From Burkholderiales bacterium (GTDB lineage: Bacteria; Pseudomonadota; Gammaproteobacteria; Burkholderiales; Casimicrobiaceae), in contig JADZAQ010000161.1 of the NCBI GenBank assembly GCA_020852555.1, positions 1 through 32,001 on the forward strand: 32,001 nucleotides of DNA, written 5' to 3'. The position numbers were made by a program, and so were the translations under genes. Below, piece after piece: positions 10,271 to 18,383 of the stretch. The notes under the pieces were generated by a model that searched no databases, was not told the origin of the DNA, and was given only the letters and a program-made list of their open reading frames with translations. Each line of letters starts with the position of its first letter. Within the stretch, counting starts at the first letter, position 1.

Positions 10271-10792
10271 CTACAGCCCGACCTGCAAGAACACAGGATC
10301 TCGAGCGAGCGCCGCGAGGTCGATCTCCTGCCATGCCTCGCCATCACCATCCATCCAGCGCGATCCGTACCATCCCGGCGCCTCATGTGGCGCCCCCGTG
10401 GGCGCCAACTCGGCAATGTTGCGCAGGCCGAGGACATGCGGCACGACCAGGCCGGCGTTGAGACCCCCGGTGCGCGGCCCGAAGAGGACCAGGCGCGCCT
10501 GGCTGCCGGCGGCCCCCGTGGGATGCCCGAGGAAGCGCGCGAAGTCCACGACGCTGTAGAGGTTGCCGCGGATGTTCGCCACGCCCAGGTACCAGGGGCG
10601 GGTGAGCGGCACCGCGGCCACCGGCGGCAGCGGAACGACCTCGCCCGCATCGGAAAGACGCACGAGCCAGCGCGCGTTCCCGCAGGCCAAGCCAAGTCGG
10701 GACGACGCCACCTGCGCCGCGGTCTTGGCGTTGAGCCTGGCGGCCAGCTCCCGTTGGAAGACACGCAGGTCGAGTTTCGCGGCGCGGGCCAT
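10271..10792 (-). CDS. pilI: PilI, CheW-like adaptor of the pilus chemosensory system
   Basis: This 173-residue CheW-domain protein should couple PilJ to ChpA. The CheW core is seen as YLGVANIRGNLYSVVDFARFLG near residues 88-110, with further beta-strand blocks (ARLVLFGPR, NAGLVVPHVLGL). The length matches PilI of P. aeruginosa (about 178). No enzymatic residues are expected in this family. The ATG at 10792 lies 18 bp after the pilH stop without a clear ribosome site, so translational coupling to pilH is likely. Confidence 0.92.
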   Translation of the reverse strand: MARAAKLDLRVFQRELAARLNAKTAAQVASSRLGLACGNARWLVRLSDAGEVVPLPPVAAVPLTRPWYLGVANIRGNLYSVVDFARFLGHPTGAAGSQARLVLFGPRTGGLNAGLVVPHVLGLRNIAELAPTGAPHEAPGWYGSRWMDGDGEAWQEIDLAALARDPVFLQVGL

Positions 10793-10810
10793 GATCGGGG
10801 GGGCGCGCGG

Positions 10811-11263
10811 TCAGCCGATCGCCGCGATCTTCGCGAGGAGCTCCTCACGATCGACGGGCTTCACGATGTAGTCGCGGGCGCCTTGCCGCATGCCCCAGAT
10901 CTTGTCCGTCTCCTGACTCTTCGACGTGCACAGGATGATCGGAATCGTCCGCGTCTGCGGATCACGGCTGATTGCGCGCGTGGCCTGGAAGCCGTTCAAC
11001 CCGGGCATCACCACGTCCATGACGATGAGGTCGGGCTTGAGCGTCCGCGCCTTGTGGATGGCATCCTCGCCGTTGTCGCTCGTCACCACCTCGTAGCCCG
11101 ATTTGGTGAGCATGTCGTTCAGGACGTGGCGCTCGGTCGGCGAATCGTCGACGACAAGGATGCACTTCGGCGCACCCTTGGCCGCACCCTTGTGCAAACC
11201 CACGACCTCCGCCGCCGTCAGGGGCGCCCGCGATTCGTCTACGCCCCGATTGCTGTTGGCCAC
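10811..11263 (-). CDS. pilH: PilH-type response regulator, single receiver domain
   Basis: This 150-residue CheY-like protein is one of two output regulators of the Chp system; in Pseudomonas PilH is linked to pilus retraction. An N-terminal ~32-residue Ala/Gly-containing extension precedes the receiver domain. The acidic pocket is D39-D40, the phosphoacceptor D83 ([13 protein letters not shown]), T113 is the switch residue and K135 the conserved lysine. The start is a GTG at 11263 supported by an AGGAGAGG ribosome site. No DNA-binding domain is present. It follows pilG by about 110 bp and precedes pilI by 18 bp. I assigned PilH rather than PilG by order and by the [13 protein letters not shown] motif. 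Confidence 0.9.
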   Translation of the reverse strand: MANSNRGVDESRAPLTAAEVVGLHKGAAKGAPKCILVVDDSPTERHVLNDMLTKSGYEVVTSDNGEDAIHKARTLKPDLIVMDVVMPGLNGFQATRAISRDPQTRTIPIILCTSKSQETDKIWGMRQGARDYIVKPVDREELLAKIAAIG

Positions 11264-11372
11264 AGCACACCTCTCCTGCGATCGTTTCGATGGTTCTGCC
11301 GACGCGGCGCGCCCGCCGCGAGCCGCTGCGGCGGTGCCCCGCGGCCGAGCCCGACGGGCGGCGCGGCGCGCG

Positions 11373-11771
11373 TCACGCCGCGGCCTTGTTGACGTGCGCG
11401 GCCACCGCCTTCAGCAGGCTATCCTTGGTGAACGGCTTGGTGAGATACTGGTCCGAGCCGACCATGCGCCCGCGCGCGCGGTCGAAGAGCCCGTCCTTCG
11501 ACGAGAGCATGATCACCGGCGTGTCGCGGAAAGACGTGTTCTTCTTGATGAGCGCGCAGGTCTGGTACCCATCGAGGCGCGGCATCATGATGTCGACGAA
11601 GACGACCTCGGGACGGTGATCGGCGATCTTGGCGAGCGCGTCGAACCCGTCGTCGGCGAGGATGACCGTGCATCCCGCCTGCAGCAGGAAGATCTCCGCG
11701 CTGCGGCGAATCGTGTTCGAATCGTCGATCACCATCACCTTGATGCCCTGTAATGGGTTCTGGTCCGCCAC
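11373..11771 (-). CDS. pilG: PilG-type response regulator, first gene of the Chp operon
   Basis: This 132-residue CheY-like regulator is very close in wording to P. aeruginosa PilG (IDDSNTIRRSAE, FVDIMMPRLDGYQTCALIK, VIMLSSKDGLFDRARG). D16-D17 form the acidic pocket, D60 is the phosphoacceptor, S90 the switch residue and K112 the conserved lysine. I chose the GTG at 11771 because an AAGGAG site sits nine bases upstream. A longer in-frame TTG at 11807 would add 12 residues (GWQGSGKEREP...) that translate the ribosome site itself and have no counterpart in PilG. In Pseudomonas, PilG promotes pilus extension and cAMP signalling. Confidence 0.93.
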   Translation of the reverse strand: MADQNPLQGIKVMVIDDSNTIRRSAEIFLLQAGCTVILADDGFDALAKIADHRPEVVFVDIMMPRLDGYQTCALIKKNTSFRDTPVIMLSSKDGLFDRARGRMVGSDQYLTKPFTKDSLLKAVAAHVNKAAA

Positions 11772-11780
11772 TGGCTCGCG

Positions 11781-11786
11781 CTCCTT
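11781..11786 (-). promoter_or_regulatory. Ribosome binding site deciding the pilG start
   Basis: AAGGAG on the minus strand, nine bases before the GTG at 11771. It supports the shorter PilG over the TTG start at 11807. Confidence 0.7.
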
Positions 11787-12068
11787 CCCGCTCCCTTGCC
11801 ACCCCAACGACCACTGCCGACCCGACGCGCCACCACGGCTCCCGCCTCGCCCGCCCTAGGTCCGGCACCTCATCGCGCCGCCGGCCACCGCAAGCTGTCG
11901 TGTTCAAGTCTGCCATGGCCCCGCGGCCTTGCCTAGAGCATAAAGCTTGCCGGAAATCGCTGCGTGGGCAAGAAAAAACGAAAACGCAACAGCGCGGCAA
12001 TTTTTCACTGCCGCACGTGACGCGCTGCGGCAGTCCATGCCGCACGCGGGCGCGTCCCGACGCGGGCC
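11787..12068. other. ilvA-pilG intergenic region
   Basis: This gap between ilvA and pilG (both minus) should hold the pil/Chp operon promoter. It includes an A/T-rich stretch around 11966-12006, unusual for this GC-rich window, and a hairpin at 12007-12034. A TATGCT box lies at 11937-11942 (minus), but I find no matching -35 at 16-18 bases. No credible small ORF or RNA gene was seen. Confidence 0.5.
12007..12034. repeat. Perfect 9-bp inverted repeat downstream of ilvA
   Basis: Arms ACTGCCGCA (12007-12015) and TGCGGCAGT (12026-12034) enclose a 10-base loop. On the ilvA strand the hairpin is followed by GAAAAATT rather than a T-tract, so it is at best an atypical terminator; on the plus strand no gene leads into it. 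Confidence 0.5.
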
Positions 12069-13583
12069 TCAGCGGCCAAGGAACATGCCGTACGCGACGT
12101 TGGCGCTTTCGTCGACGTAGGCGTAGCCCAGCCGGGCCAGAAAACGTCGAAAATCGGCCTTGTCCTTCGGGGGGACCTGCATCCCGACCAGGACGCGGCC
12201 GTAGTCGGCGCCGTGGTTGCGGTAGTGGAACAGGCTGATGTTCCAGCCGGCGCTCATGCTGTCCAGGAAGCGCAGCAAGGCGCCCGGACGTTCGGGGAAC
12301 TCGAAGCGGTAGAGCAGCTCGTTCTCGGCCGCCGGCGCGTGCCCACCGACGAGATAGCGGACGTGGAGCTTCGCCATTTCGTTGTCGGTGAGGTCGTACG
12401 CTTCGATGCGATGCTTGTGCAACTGCGCGAGCAGCTCGGCCGTCGCCTTGCGGCCGGCCACCTCGACGCCGACGAAGAGGTGCGCCCGGGTGGGATCGGC
12501 GTAGCGGTAATTGAACTCGGTGATGCTGCGGTTGCCGAGCAGTGCACAGAACTCCCGGAAGCTCCCGGGGCGCTCGGGAATCGTGACCGCGAAGATCGCC
12601 TCGCGCGCCTCACCCAGTTCCGCGCGCTCGGCGACGAAACGCAGCCGGTCGAAATTCATGTTGGCGCCGCTGGCGATCGCCACGTAGGTACGCCCCGGCG
12701 TGCGCTGCCGCTCGCAGTACGTCTTGATGCCGGCGACGGCGAGCGCACCGGCCGGCTCCAGGATCGAGCGCGTATCGGCAAAGACGTCCTTGATCGCCGC
12801 GCAGATCGCGTCCGAGTCGACCGTGATCATCCCGTCGACCAGATCGCGAGCCAGCCGTAGCGTCTCCTTGCCGACCTGCTTGACCGCCACGCCGTCGGCG
12901 AACAATCCGACCTGCGGCAAGCGCACCCGCCGGCCGCTGGCGAGCGAACGCGTCATCGCATCCGAGTCGACCGGCTGCACGCCGAACACCTTGACCTGCG
13001 GCCGCACGCGCTTCACGTAGGCGGCGATTCCCGAGATGAGGCCACCGCCGCCGACCGGGACGAAGATTGCATCGAGCGGACCCGGACACTGGCGCAGGAT
13101 CTCCATGCCAATCGTGCCCTGCCCGGCGATCACGTCGGGGTCGTCGTACGGATGCACGAACGTGGCGCCGGTGCGCGCCTGGTGCCGCTGCGCCTCGTCG
13201 TAGGCGTCGGAGTACGAGTCGCCGTGCAGGAGCACCTTGCCGCCACGCGCCTCGACCGCGGCGATCTTGATCTGCGGCGTGGTCACCGGCATGACGATCG
13301 TGGCGGCGCACTGCAAGCGCTGCGCGGCCAAGGCCACACCCTGCGCGTGATTGCCCGCCGACGCCGCGATCACGCCCTGCGCGCGCGCCGCCGCCGGCAA
13401 GTGCGCCATCTTGTTGTACGCGCCGCGCAATTTGAACGAGAAGACGGCCTGTGCATCTTCACGCTTGAGCAGGACCCGCTGGCCGAGTCGTTGCGACAGC
13501 GTGACCGCGTCGTCGAGCGGCGACTCGATCGCGACGTCGTAGACCTTGGCGGTGAGGATCTTCTGCAGGTAATCGATCGGCAT
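12069..13583 (-). CDS. ilvA: Threonine ammonia-lyase, biosynthetic
   Basis: This 504-residue PLP enzyme deaminates L-threonine to 2-oxobutanoate, the first step of isoleucine synthesis, in the cytoplasm. The catalytic domain has the PLP lysine K51 in FSFKLRGAYNKM, the substrate-binding SAGNHAQG and the glycine-rich PVGGGGLISGIA loop that binds the cofactor phosphate. From about residue 325 two ACT-like regulatory domains follow (FAVTIPERPGSFREFCALL and YRFEFPERPGALLRFLDSM), which fit the long, isoleucine-inhibited form of about 500 residues and not the short catabolic form. The ATG at 13583 has no strong ribosome site, but the N-terminus (MPIDYLQKILTAKVYD) matches family starts. It is transcribed divergently from ppx. 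I see no leader-peptide attenuator. Confidence 0.96.
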   Translation of the reverse strand: MPIDYLQKILTAKVYDVAIESPLDDAVTLSQRLGQRVLLKREDAQAVFSFKLRGAYNKMAHLPAAARAQGVIAASAGNHAQGVALAAQRLQCAATIVMPVTTPQIKIAAVEARGGKVLLHGDSYSDAYDEAQRHQARTGATFVHPYDDPDVIAGQGTIGMEILRQCPGPLDAIFVPVGGGGLISGIAAYVKRVRPQVKVFGVQPVDSDAMTRSLASGRRVRLPQVGLFADGVAVKQVGKETLRLARDLVDGMITVDSDAICAAIKDVFADTRSILEPAGALAVAGIKTYCERQRTPGRTYVAIASGANMNFDRLRFVAERAELGEAREAIFAVTIPERPGSFREFCALLGNRSITEFNYRYADPTRAHLFVGVEVAGRKATAELLAQLHKHRIEAYDLTDNEMAKLHVRYLVGGHAPAAENELLYRFEFPERPGALLRFLDSMSAGWNISLFHYRNHGADYGRVLVGMQVPPKDKADFRRFLARLGYAYVDESANVAYGMFLGR

Positions 13584-13760
13584 GATGACAAAACGCGCGG
13601 CGTGCAGGCGAACCGATAAGGGTAACAGGCGCGTCCCACCGGCTGTGGCAGGCGGCTAACCGGAAGCGTGGCATGGGCCGCACGCGATCGCCGCACAAGC
13701 GCGGCGGACGGGAGGCATCTGCTAGTCTTCGCGCGCCGGTTTCACGCCCTCGCCCTTCGC

Positions 13761-15263
13761 ATGCGCCATCTGCCCACGACACTGGTACGCCTGGTCGAGC
13801 GTGTCCGGCCGCAGACGTTGGCGGTTGTCGACCTCGGCAGCAACAGCTTCCGGCTCGAGATCGGGCGCGTCGAGGGCAGCCAGATCTTCAGCCTCGACAC
13901 CTGGCGCGAGACGATCCGCTTTGGCGCAGGCATGGACGCCAAGGGCAACCTCACGCTCGGCGCGCGCAAGACCGCGCTCGCCTGCCTCGCCCGCTTCCGC
14001 GAAAGGCTGTCCGGCCTGCATCCTTCCGCCGTGCGCGCGGTCGCCACCAACACCTTCCGCGTCGCGCGCAACGCCGCCTCGTTCCTGCCGCAGGCCGAGG
14101 CGACGCTGGGCTTCCCCATCGACGTCATCGGCGGACACGAAGAGGCCCGCCTCATCTACCTGGGCGCCGCGCACGTGCTGCCCGCCGCACGGGAATCGCG
14201 TCTGGTGATCGACATCGGCGGCGGCTCGACCGAGTTCATCGTCGGTCGCGGCATGGTTCCCCAACGCCTCGCCTCGCTCAAGCTTGGCTGCGTGAGCATG
14301 ACGTCGATGTTCTTCCCCACCGGCTCGCTACGGGCTTCGGCGTTCCGCAAGGCGGAGACCCACGCGCGCGCGCAGATCGAGGCGATCGCCCGGGAGTTCG
14401 GGCACGAGCATTGGCGCGAGGCCTTCGCCTCCTCCGGTACCGCGCTCGCCCTCGCGGCGATCCTCGAGGAGAACGGATGGTCCACCGGCGGCATCACGCC
14501 GGGCGGCCTTGCCCGCCTGCGGCGCCGGATGATCGACGCCGGGCGCGCCGATCGCCTCGCTCCTCTCCTCGTCAAGCCCGAGCGTGCTCCGGTGCTGGCG
14601 GGTGGATTCGCCGTGATGGCGGCGGCGGTCGCCGAACTGCGCGTCGAACGCATCGCGCCGGTGGGCGGCGCGTTGCGCCTGGGCGTACTCTACGATCTCC
14701 TCGGCCGCACCGAGCAGCGCGACACCCGGGCGGTGACCGTGGCGAACCTCTCCGCGCGCTACCACATCGATCGGACGCACGCCGGGCGCGTCGCCGCCAT
14801 GGCGCGGGCCCTGTACCTCGACGCCTCCCCGGCGCCGGACGACCAGCACGCGCAGTTCGTGGAGTGGGCAGCGCTCCTGCACGAGATCGGCCATACCGTG
14901 TCGCACCTCGGCTTCCACAAGCACAGCGCGTACATCCTGCAGAACGCCGACATGCCGGGATTCTCGGCGCAGGAGCAGCGTTACCTCGCCACGCTCGCGC
15001 TCAGTTGCCGCGGCAACCTCGCCAAGGTGCTCCCCGCGGTCCGCAACGCGGACGATGCCGCCCAGATGCTCGCCCTGCGGCTGGCCGTGCTGTTCCACCA
15101 CGCGCGCCGCACGATCGACCTGCCGCGCATCGCGATCCGCGTCGACCAGTCGATTCGCTTCCACGTCGCGAAGCAGTGGCTGACGGCACACCCGCTGACC
15201 GCGCACCTCCTCGACCTCGAGCGCGCGCAGTGGCGTGCGGCAGGCCGCGCCTGGAAAGCGTAG
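13761..15263 (+). CDS. ppx: Exopolyphosphatase (Ppx/GppA family)
   Basis: This 500-residue protein releases orthophosphate from inorganic polyphosphate; GppA-type activity on pppGpp cannot be excluded. The actin-like fold is shown by VVDLGSNSFRLEIGRVEG (from residue 22), the EEAR motif at 127-130, and VIDIGGGSTEFIVGRG, which binds phosphate. The C-terminal third is the HD-like helical domain (LLHEIGHTVSHLGFHKHSAYIL). The length fits full-size proteobacterial Ppx. I chose the ATG at 13761 because 31 further in-frame residues upstream, from 13668, are Arg/His-rich and unlike the family. No good ribosome site is visible. The stop is nine bases from the oppositely oriented sixA stop. Confidence 0.93.
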   Translation: MRHLPTTLVRLVERVRPQTLAVVDLGSNSFRLEIGRVEGSQIFSLDTWRETIRFGAGMDAKGNLTLGARKTALACLARFRERLSGLHPSAVRAVATNTFRVARNAASFLPQAEATLGFPIDVIGGHEEARLIYLGAAHVLPAARESRLVIDIGGGSTEFIVGRGMVPQRLASLKLGCVSMTSMFFPTGSLRASAFRKAETHARAQIEAIAREFGHEHWREAFASSGTALALAAILEENGWSTGGITPGGLARLRRRMIDAGRADRLAPLLVKPERAPVLAGGFAVMAAAVAELRVERIAPVGGALRLGVLYDLLGRTEQRDTRAVTVANLSARYHIDRTHAGRVAAMARALYLDASPAPDDQHAQFVEWAALLHEIGHTVSHLGFHKHSAYILQNADMPGFSAQEQRYLATLALSCRGNLAKVLPAVRNADDAAQMLALRLAVLFHHARRTIDLPRIAIRVDQSIRFHVAKQWLTAHPLTAHLLDLERAQWRAAGRAWKA

Positions 15264-15272
15264 ACGCGCCGC

Positions 15273-15725
15273 TTACGCGAGCTCCGGCGCGAGCGCCGCC
15301 TTCAGCACGACCGTGCCCGCGTCCTCGCGGGCCCGGTGCGACAGCCACCACACCGCACCCTTGCGAATCGACCAGTAGGCCTCCTCTCCGGAGAGCAGCA
15401 ACGAGACGACGAAGCCGAAGGTGGGCTGATGCCCGACGACGAGCACCGGTTCGCGTGAGTCGGGCCAGTTGGCCGCGGCGAGCACGGCGGCCGCGCTCGC
15501 TCCGGGCGCCAGTTCCGGCAGCGTGCGGTACTTGCGTTGCAAGGCCTGTGCGGTCTGCTGCGCGCGCTCGGCGGGGGACACCAGGATGCGGCAGCTATCG
15601 GGCAGCCGCGCATCGAGCCACAGCGCCATGCGCGCCGCCTGCTTGACGCCCTTCGCGGTCAAACGCCGTTCGAGGTCCGCTATGCCCGTCTCCGCTTCGG
15701 CGTGCCGCCAGAGGATCAGATCCAT
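15273..15725 (-). CDS. sixA: SixA-type phosphohistidine phosphatase
   Basis: This 150-residue histidine-phosphatase-superfamily protein begins MDLILWRHAEAE, with nucleophile H8 in the RHAEA motif typical of SixA. The second catalytic histidine is in VLVVGHQPTFG, and SPAERAQQTAQ carries the conserved arginine. SixA removes phosphate from histidines of Hpt domains or PTS proteins. Notably, the nearby ChpA has several Hpt domains, but a link is only a thought. The gene follows dnaQ by 42 bp in the same direction, so it is probably the last gene of the kinase/PP2C/dnaQ transcript. It converges with ppx with only nine bases between. Confidence 0.9.
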   Translation of the reverse strand: MDLILWRHAEAETGIADLERRLTAKGVKQAARMALWLDARLPDSCRILVSPAERAQQTAQALQRKYRTLPELAPGASAAAVLAAANWPDSREPVLVVGHQPTFGFVVSLLLSGEEAYWSIRKGAVWWLSHRAREDAGTVVLKAALAPELA

Positions 15726-15767
15726 GACCTAACCTCGCCGTCCAGGGTCCGCTTGCCGAGTGTCATC

Positions 15768-16472
15768 TCACGTCGTGGCGCGCCACAGGCAGCGCCCGCG
15801 GGTCTCGCGATCGAGCGCATCGAGATACGCCTCGTGCGCGGCTGCTTCCTCCGCGGTCGGCGCGATGACGGCGACGATCGCTTGCCCGGCGGCGGCGCTC
15901 GGCAACACCAGCGCCGCCACGCCGCCGCGCTCGCCCATGTCGATGGTCAGCGACTCCTGGCCACGGGTCATCGCGAGGTACACCTCGGCAAGGAGTTGCG
16001 CATCGAGCAGTGCGCCGTGCAGCGTGCGCTGCGCATTCGACACGCCGAAGCGCTCGCACAGCGCGTCGAGGTTGTTGCGCTTGCCCGGAAAGATCTCCCG
16101 CGCCAGGGCGAGCGTATCGATCACGCCATCGTGGAGCGCCGCCGTCGGCGGTTGCTCGAGCAGGCCGAGCTCGACGTCGATGAAGGCGAGGTCGAACGGC
16201 GCGTTGTGGATCACCCACTGCGCACCGCGCACGAACTCGACGATCTCGACCACGCGGTCGCGAAACCGAGGCTGGCCCTTGAGATCCTCCCAGGTCTTGC
16301 CGTGGACTTCGGTTGCCCCGGCGTCGACCTCGCGCTCCGGATCGAAGTGCAGGTGGACCGCCCGTCCCGTCGGCCGACGGTCGACGAGCTCCAGCGCCGC
16401 GAATTCGATGATGCGGTGCCCGTCGCGCGGGTCGAGCCCGGTGGTTTCGGTGTCGATGACGAGTTGGCGCAT
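15768..16472 (-). CDS. dnaQ: DNA polymerase III epsilon subunit, proofreading exonuclease
   Basis: This 234-residue DEDDh 3'-5' exonuclease is the proofreading subunit of the replicative polymerase. Exo I is VIDTETTGLDP (D7, E9), Exo II is IHNAPFDLAFID, and Exo III is HGALLDAQLLAEVY with the His-x4-Asp spacing. The region after ~185 contains the short tail that in this family binds the alpha subunit. The ATG at 16472 lies seven bases after the PP2C stop, so the two are probably translationally coupled; no separate ribosome site is visible. In many proteobacteria dnaQ is next to rnhA; here rnhA is absent and the neighbours are signalling phosphatases. Confidence 0.95.
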   Translation of the reverse strand: MRQLVIDTETTGLDPRDGHRIIEFAALELVDRRPTGRAVHLHFDPEREVDAGATEVHGKTWEDLKGQPRFRDRVVEIVEFVRGAQWVIHNAPFDLAFIDVELGLLEQPPTAALHDGVIDTLALAREIFPGKRNNLDALCERFGVSNAQRTLHGALLDAQLLAEVYLAMTRGQESLTIDMGERGGVAALVLPSAAAGQAIVAVIAPTAEEAAAHEAYLDALDRETRGRCLWRATT

Positions 16473-16479
16473 TCGGAGG

Positions 16480-17400
16480 TCAGCGGCGGTATTTCTGGAT
16501 GGTCGACTGGATCTCCTCGATCGCGTGTTCGATCTCGTCGTCGGTGAGGTCGCGTTGGGTGCCCTTGCGATCGGTGAGCGTCGGCGTGCGCTCGATCTGC
16601 GTCTCGAAATCGCCGATGCCGAGCCCCTCGGTCACGGTCGTCGTCTGCTCGTCGGTCAGCGTCTCCGGGCCCCAGCGCACGGCGATCGCCGAGAGGTTGT
16701 CGCCCTCGGGGCCACCGCGTCTCTCGCCTTCGCGCATCATCTGCGGCGCGGTGGTCAGGATCGGGGTGGACGTGAGCCAGGTGGCGATCTCGCGCTGGTC
16801 CATGACGCTCCACAGTCCGTCGGTGCACAGCACGAGGACGTCGCCGTTGCGCAGCGGCGTGCGGCGCGACAGATCGATCACCGGGTCGACGAGCCCCCCC
16901 AGGCAACTGAAGATCTTGTTGCGATCGGGATGCGCGGCCACTTCATTGGCGCCGATGATGCCCTGGTCGACGAGGTACTGCACCTTCGAGTGATCCTTGG
17001 TCGATCCGATGAGCCCTCCCTGGCGGAACAGGTAGAGCCGCGAGTCGCCGACGTGGCACCAATACGCGTGCCCCGCCTGCACGATGCACGAAACGCACGT
17101 CGTACGCGGAGTCTCCAGCATCGAGAACTGGTTGGCGTACGACCCCAGCGCGGCGTGCGCGCGCAGCATGGTGTCCTGGAGGAACTTGAGCGGGTTCTTG
17201 AGGATCGGCTTGGCTTCCTGCTGGAAACGCTCGACGAAGAGGCGCGCCGCGATCTGCGCGGCGATCTCGCCGCCGGCGTGCCCACCCATGCCGTCGGCGA
17301 CGACGAGCAGGAGCGCGTCGCGGCTGTAGGTATACGCGATGCGGTCTTGGTTGGTCTTGCGCGAACCCTTGCGCGATTCCTGGAAGATCGTGAAGCGCAT
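16480..17400 (-). CDS. PP2C-type Ser/Thr protein phosphatase
   Basis: This 306-residue cytosolic PP2C (PPM) phosphatase should reverse phosphorylation by the kinase next to it. Metal-binding motifs are KTNQDR (near residue 17), VADGMGGHAGGE (D36), HVGDSRLYLF, LCTDGLWS and GDNLSAIAVRW (D234). After about residue 245 there is a ~60-residue tail rich in Thr and acidic residues (QTTTVTEG, TPTLTDRKG, DLTDDEIEHAIEE), which is not part of the catalytic fold. The ATG at 17400 starts MRFTIFQESRKGSRKTNQD; the much longer open frame upstream is a shadow of the kinase. It lies 44 bp after the kinase and seven bases before dnaQ. No membrane segment or receptor domain is present. Confidence 0.93.
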   Translation of the reverse strand: MRFTIFQESRKGSRKTNQDRIAYTYSRDALLLVVADGMGGHAGGEIAAQIAARLFVERFQQEAKPILKNPLKFLQDTMLRAHAALGSYANQFSMLETPRTTCVSCIVQAGHAYWCHVGDSRLYLFRQGGLIGSTKDHSKVQYLVDQGIIGANEVAAHPDRNKIFSCLGGLVDPVIDLSRRTPLRNGDVLVLCTDGLWSVMDQREIATWLTSTPILTTAPQMMREGERRGGPEGDNLSAIAVRWGPETLTDEQTTTVTEGLGIGDFETQIERTPTLTDRKGTQRDLTDDEIEHAIEEIQSTIQKYRR

Positions 17401-17444
17401 GCGCGAGCGGGGGTCCGATGCGTGCCGAAGCCGACCCGCGCGGG

Positions 17445-18383
17445 TCAGGCGCCGATCTCGGAGAAGAGCATCTTCTTCAGGCTGCCGAACAGCCCGAGCT
17501 TGCGCTTCATCGGCGGAATGTCGCGGATCGCCTTTTGCAGCGTGAACACGCTCTGTGGGCGTTCGAGCGGATCGAGCCGCAGGCACCAATCGATCAAGTC
17601 GAGAATGTTGTCCGAATACTGCCCCGACCAGATCTTCTTGGCCGAGACCAGGTGATCCTCGGATAGGCGCGCGTCCGCCGCTTGCGGCGCGAAGGCGGCG
17701 AGGCAGGCGAACATCGACGCCCCCACGCCGTAGACGTCGGTCCACGGCCCCAGGCGATCGGGCTCGCGATACTGCTCCGGTGCGGCGAAGCCCGGCGTGT
17801 ACATCGGCGCAAGCTTGGGTCGCGCGCTGGTCAGCGTCTGGCGCGCCGCGCCGAAGTCGAGGAGCACGGGGCTGCCGTCGGTGCGCAGGTAGATGTTGGC
17901 CGGCTTGATGTCGAGGTGCAGCAGTTTGTGCGTGTGCACCTCGCGCAAGCCGTTCAGCAGGTGCATGAACACGTGCCGCACCAGCCGCTCGGACATCTGG
18001 TCCTGGCGCATCTGGATGTGCTGCTGCAGCGTGCGGCCGCGCTCGTAGCGCATCACCATGTACACCGTCTCGTTGGCGCGGAAGAAGTTCAGCACGCGCA
18101 CCACGTTCGGATGGTTGATCTTGGCGAGCGCGCGACCCTCCTCGAAGAAGCACTTCATCCCGTAGCGGAACGAGGTCAGGTTCTCCGCCGAACTCGCCCG
18201 CACGATGTCGCCCTCGGTCCGCAGCACGAGCGACGACGGCAGGTACTCCTTGATCGCCACCGGCACGCCCTCCTCGTCGAACGCCCGATAGACGATCGAG
18301 AAGCCGCCGCGGCTGATCTGCCGGTCGATCCGGTAGTTCAGGAGCTGGTAGCCGCCGGCGAGGGCCTGGTTGGTGACGGGCAT
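17445..18383 (-). CDS. Ser/Thr protein kinase (Hanks type), soluble
   Basis: This 312-residue kinase has the glycine loop ISRGGFSIVYRA, the ATP lysine in VAIKEYLP, the catalytic loop HLDIKPANIYL, DFGAARQ, and a P+1 region APMYTPGFAAPEQY. The catalytic loop reads LDIKPAN instead of the usual RDIKPEN, so it lacks the arginine before the catalytic Asp, which suggests a non-RD kinase. The domain fills nearly the whole protein. Only a short basic tail (KRKLGLFGSLKKMLF) follows, with no TM, PASTA or FHA domain. I chose the ATG at 18383 (MPVTNQALAGGYQLLNY); the ~49 in-frame residues upstream look non-coding. It is the first gene of the kinase-PP2C-dnaQ-sixA run and divergent from yicC. Confidence 0.93.
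   Translation of the reverse strand: MPVTNQALAGGYQLLNYRIDRQISRGGFSIVYRAFDEEGVPVAIKEYLPSSLVLRTEGDIVRASSAENLTSFRYGMKCFFEEGRALAKINHPNVVRVLNFFRANETVYMVMRYERGRTLQQHIQMRQDQMSERLVRHVFMHLLNGLREVHTHKLLHLDIKPANIYLRTDGSPVLLDFGAARQTLTSARPKLAPMYTPGFAAPEQYREPDRLGPWTDVYGVGASMFACLAAFAPQAADARLSEDHLVSAKKIWSGQYSDNILDLIDWCLRLDPLERPQSVFTLQKAIRDIPPMKRKLGLFGSLKKMLFSEIGA

Noticed and set aside
8585-11392. A plus-strand open frame of about 935 codons
   Set aside because: Antisense to pilJ, pilI and pilH, with no recognisable domain or ribosome site.
11937-11942. TATGCT as the pilG -10 box
   Set aside because: No -35 element is found at 16-18 bases; the nearest TTGCCC is 23 bases away.
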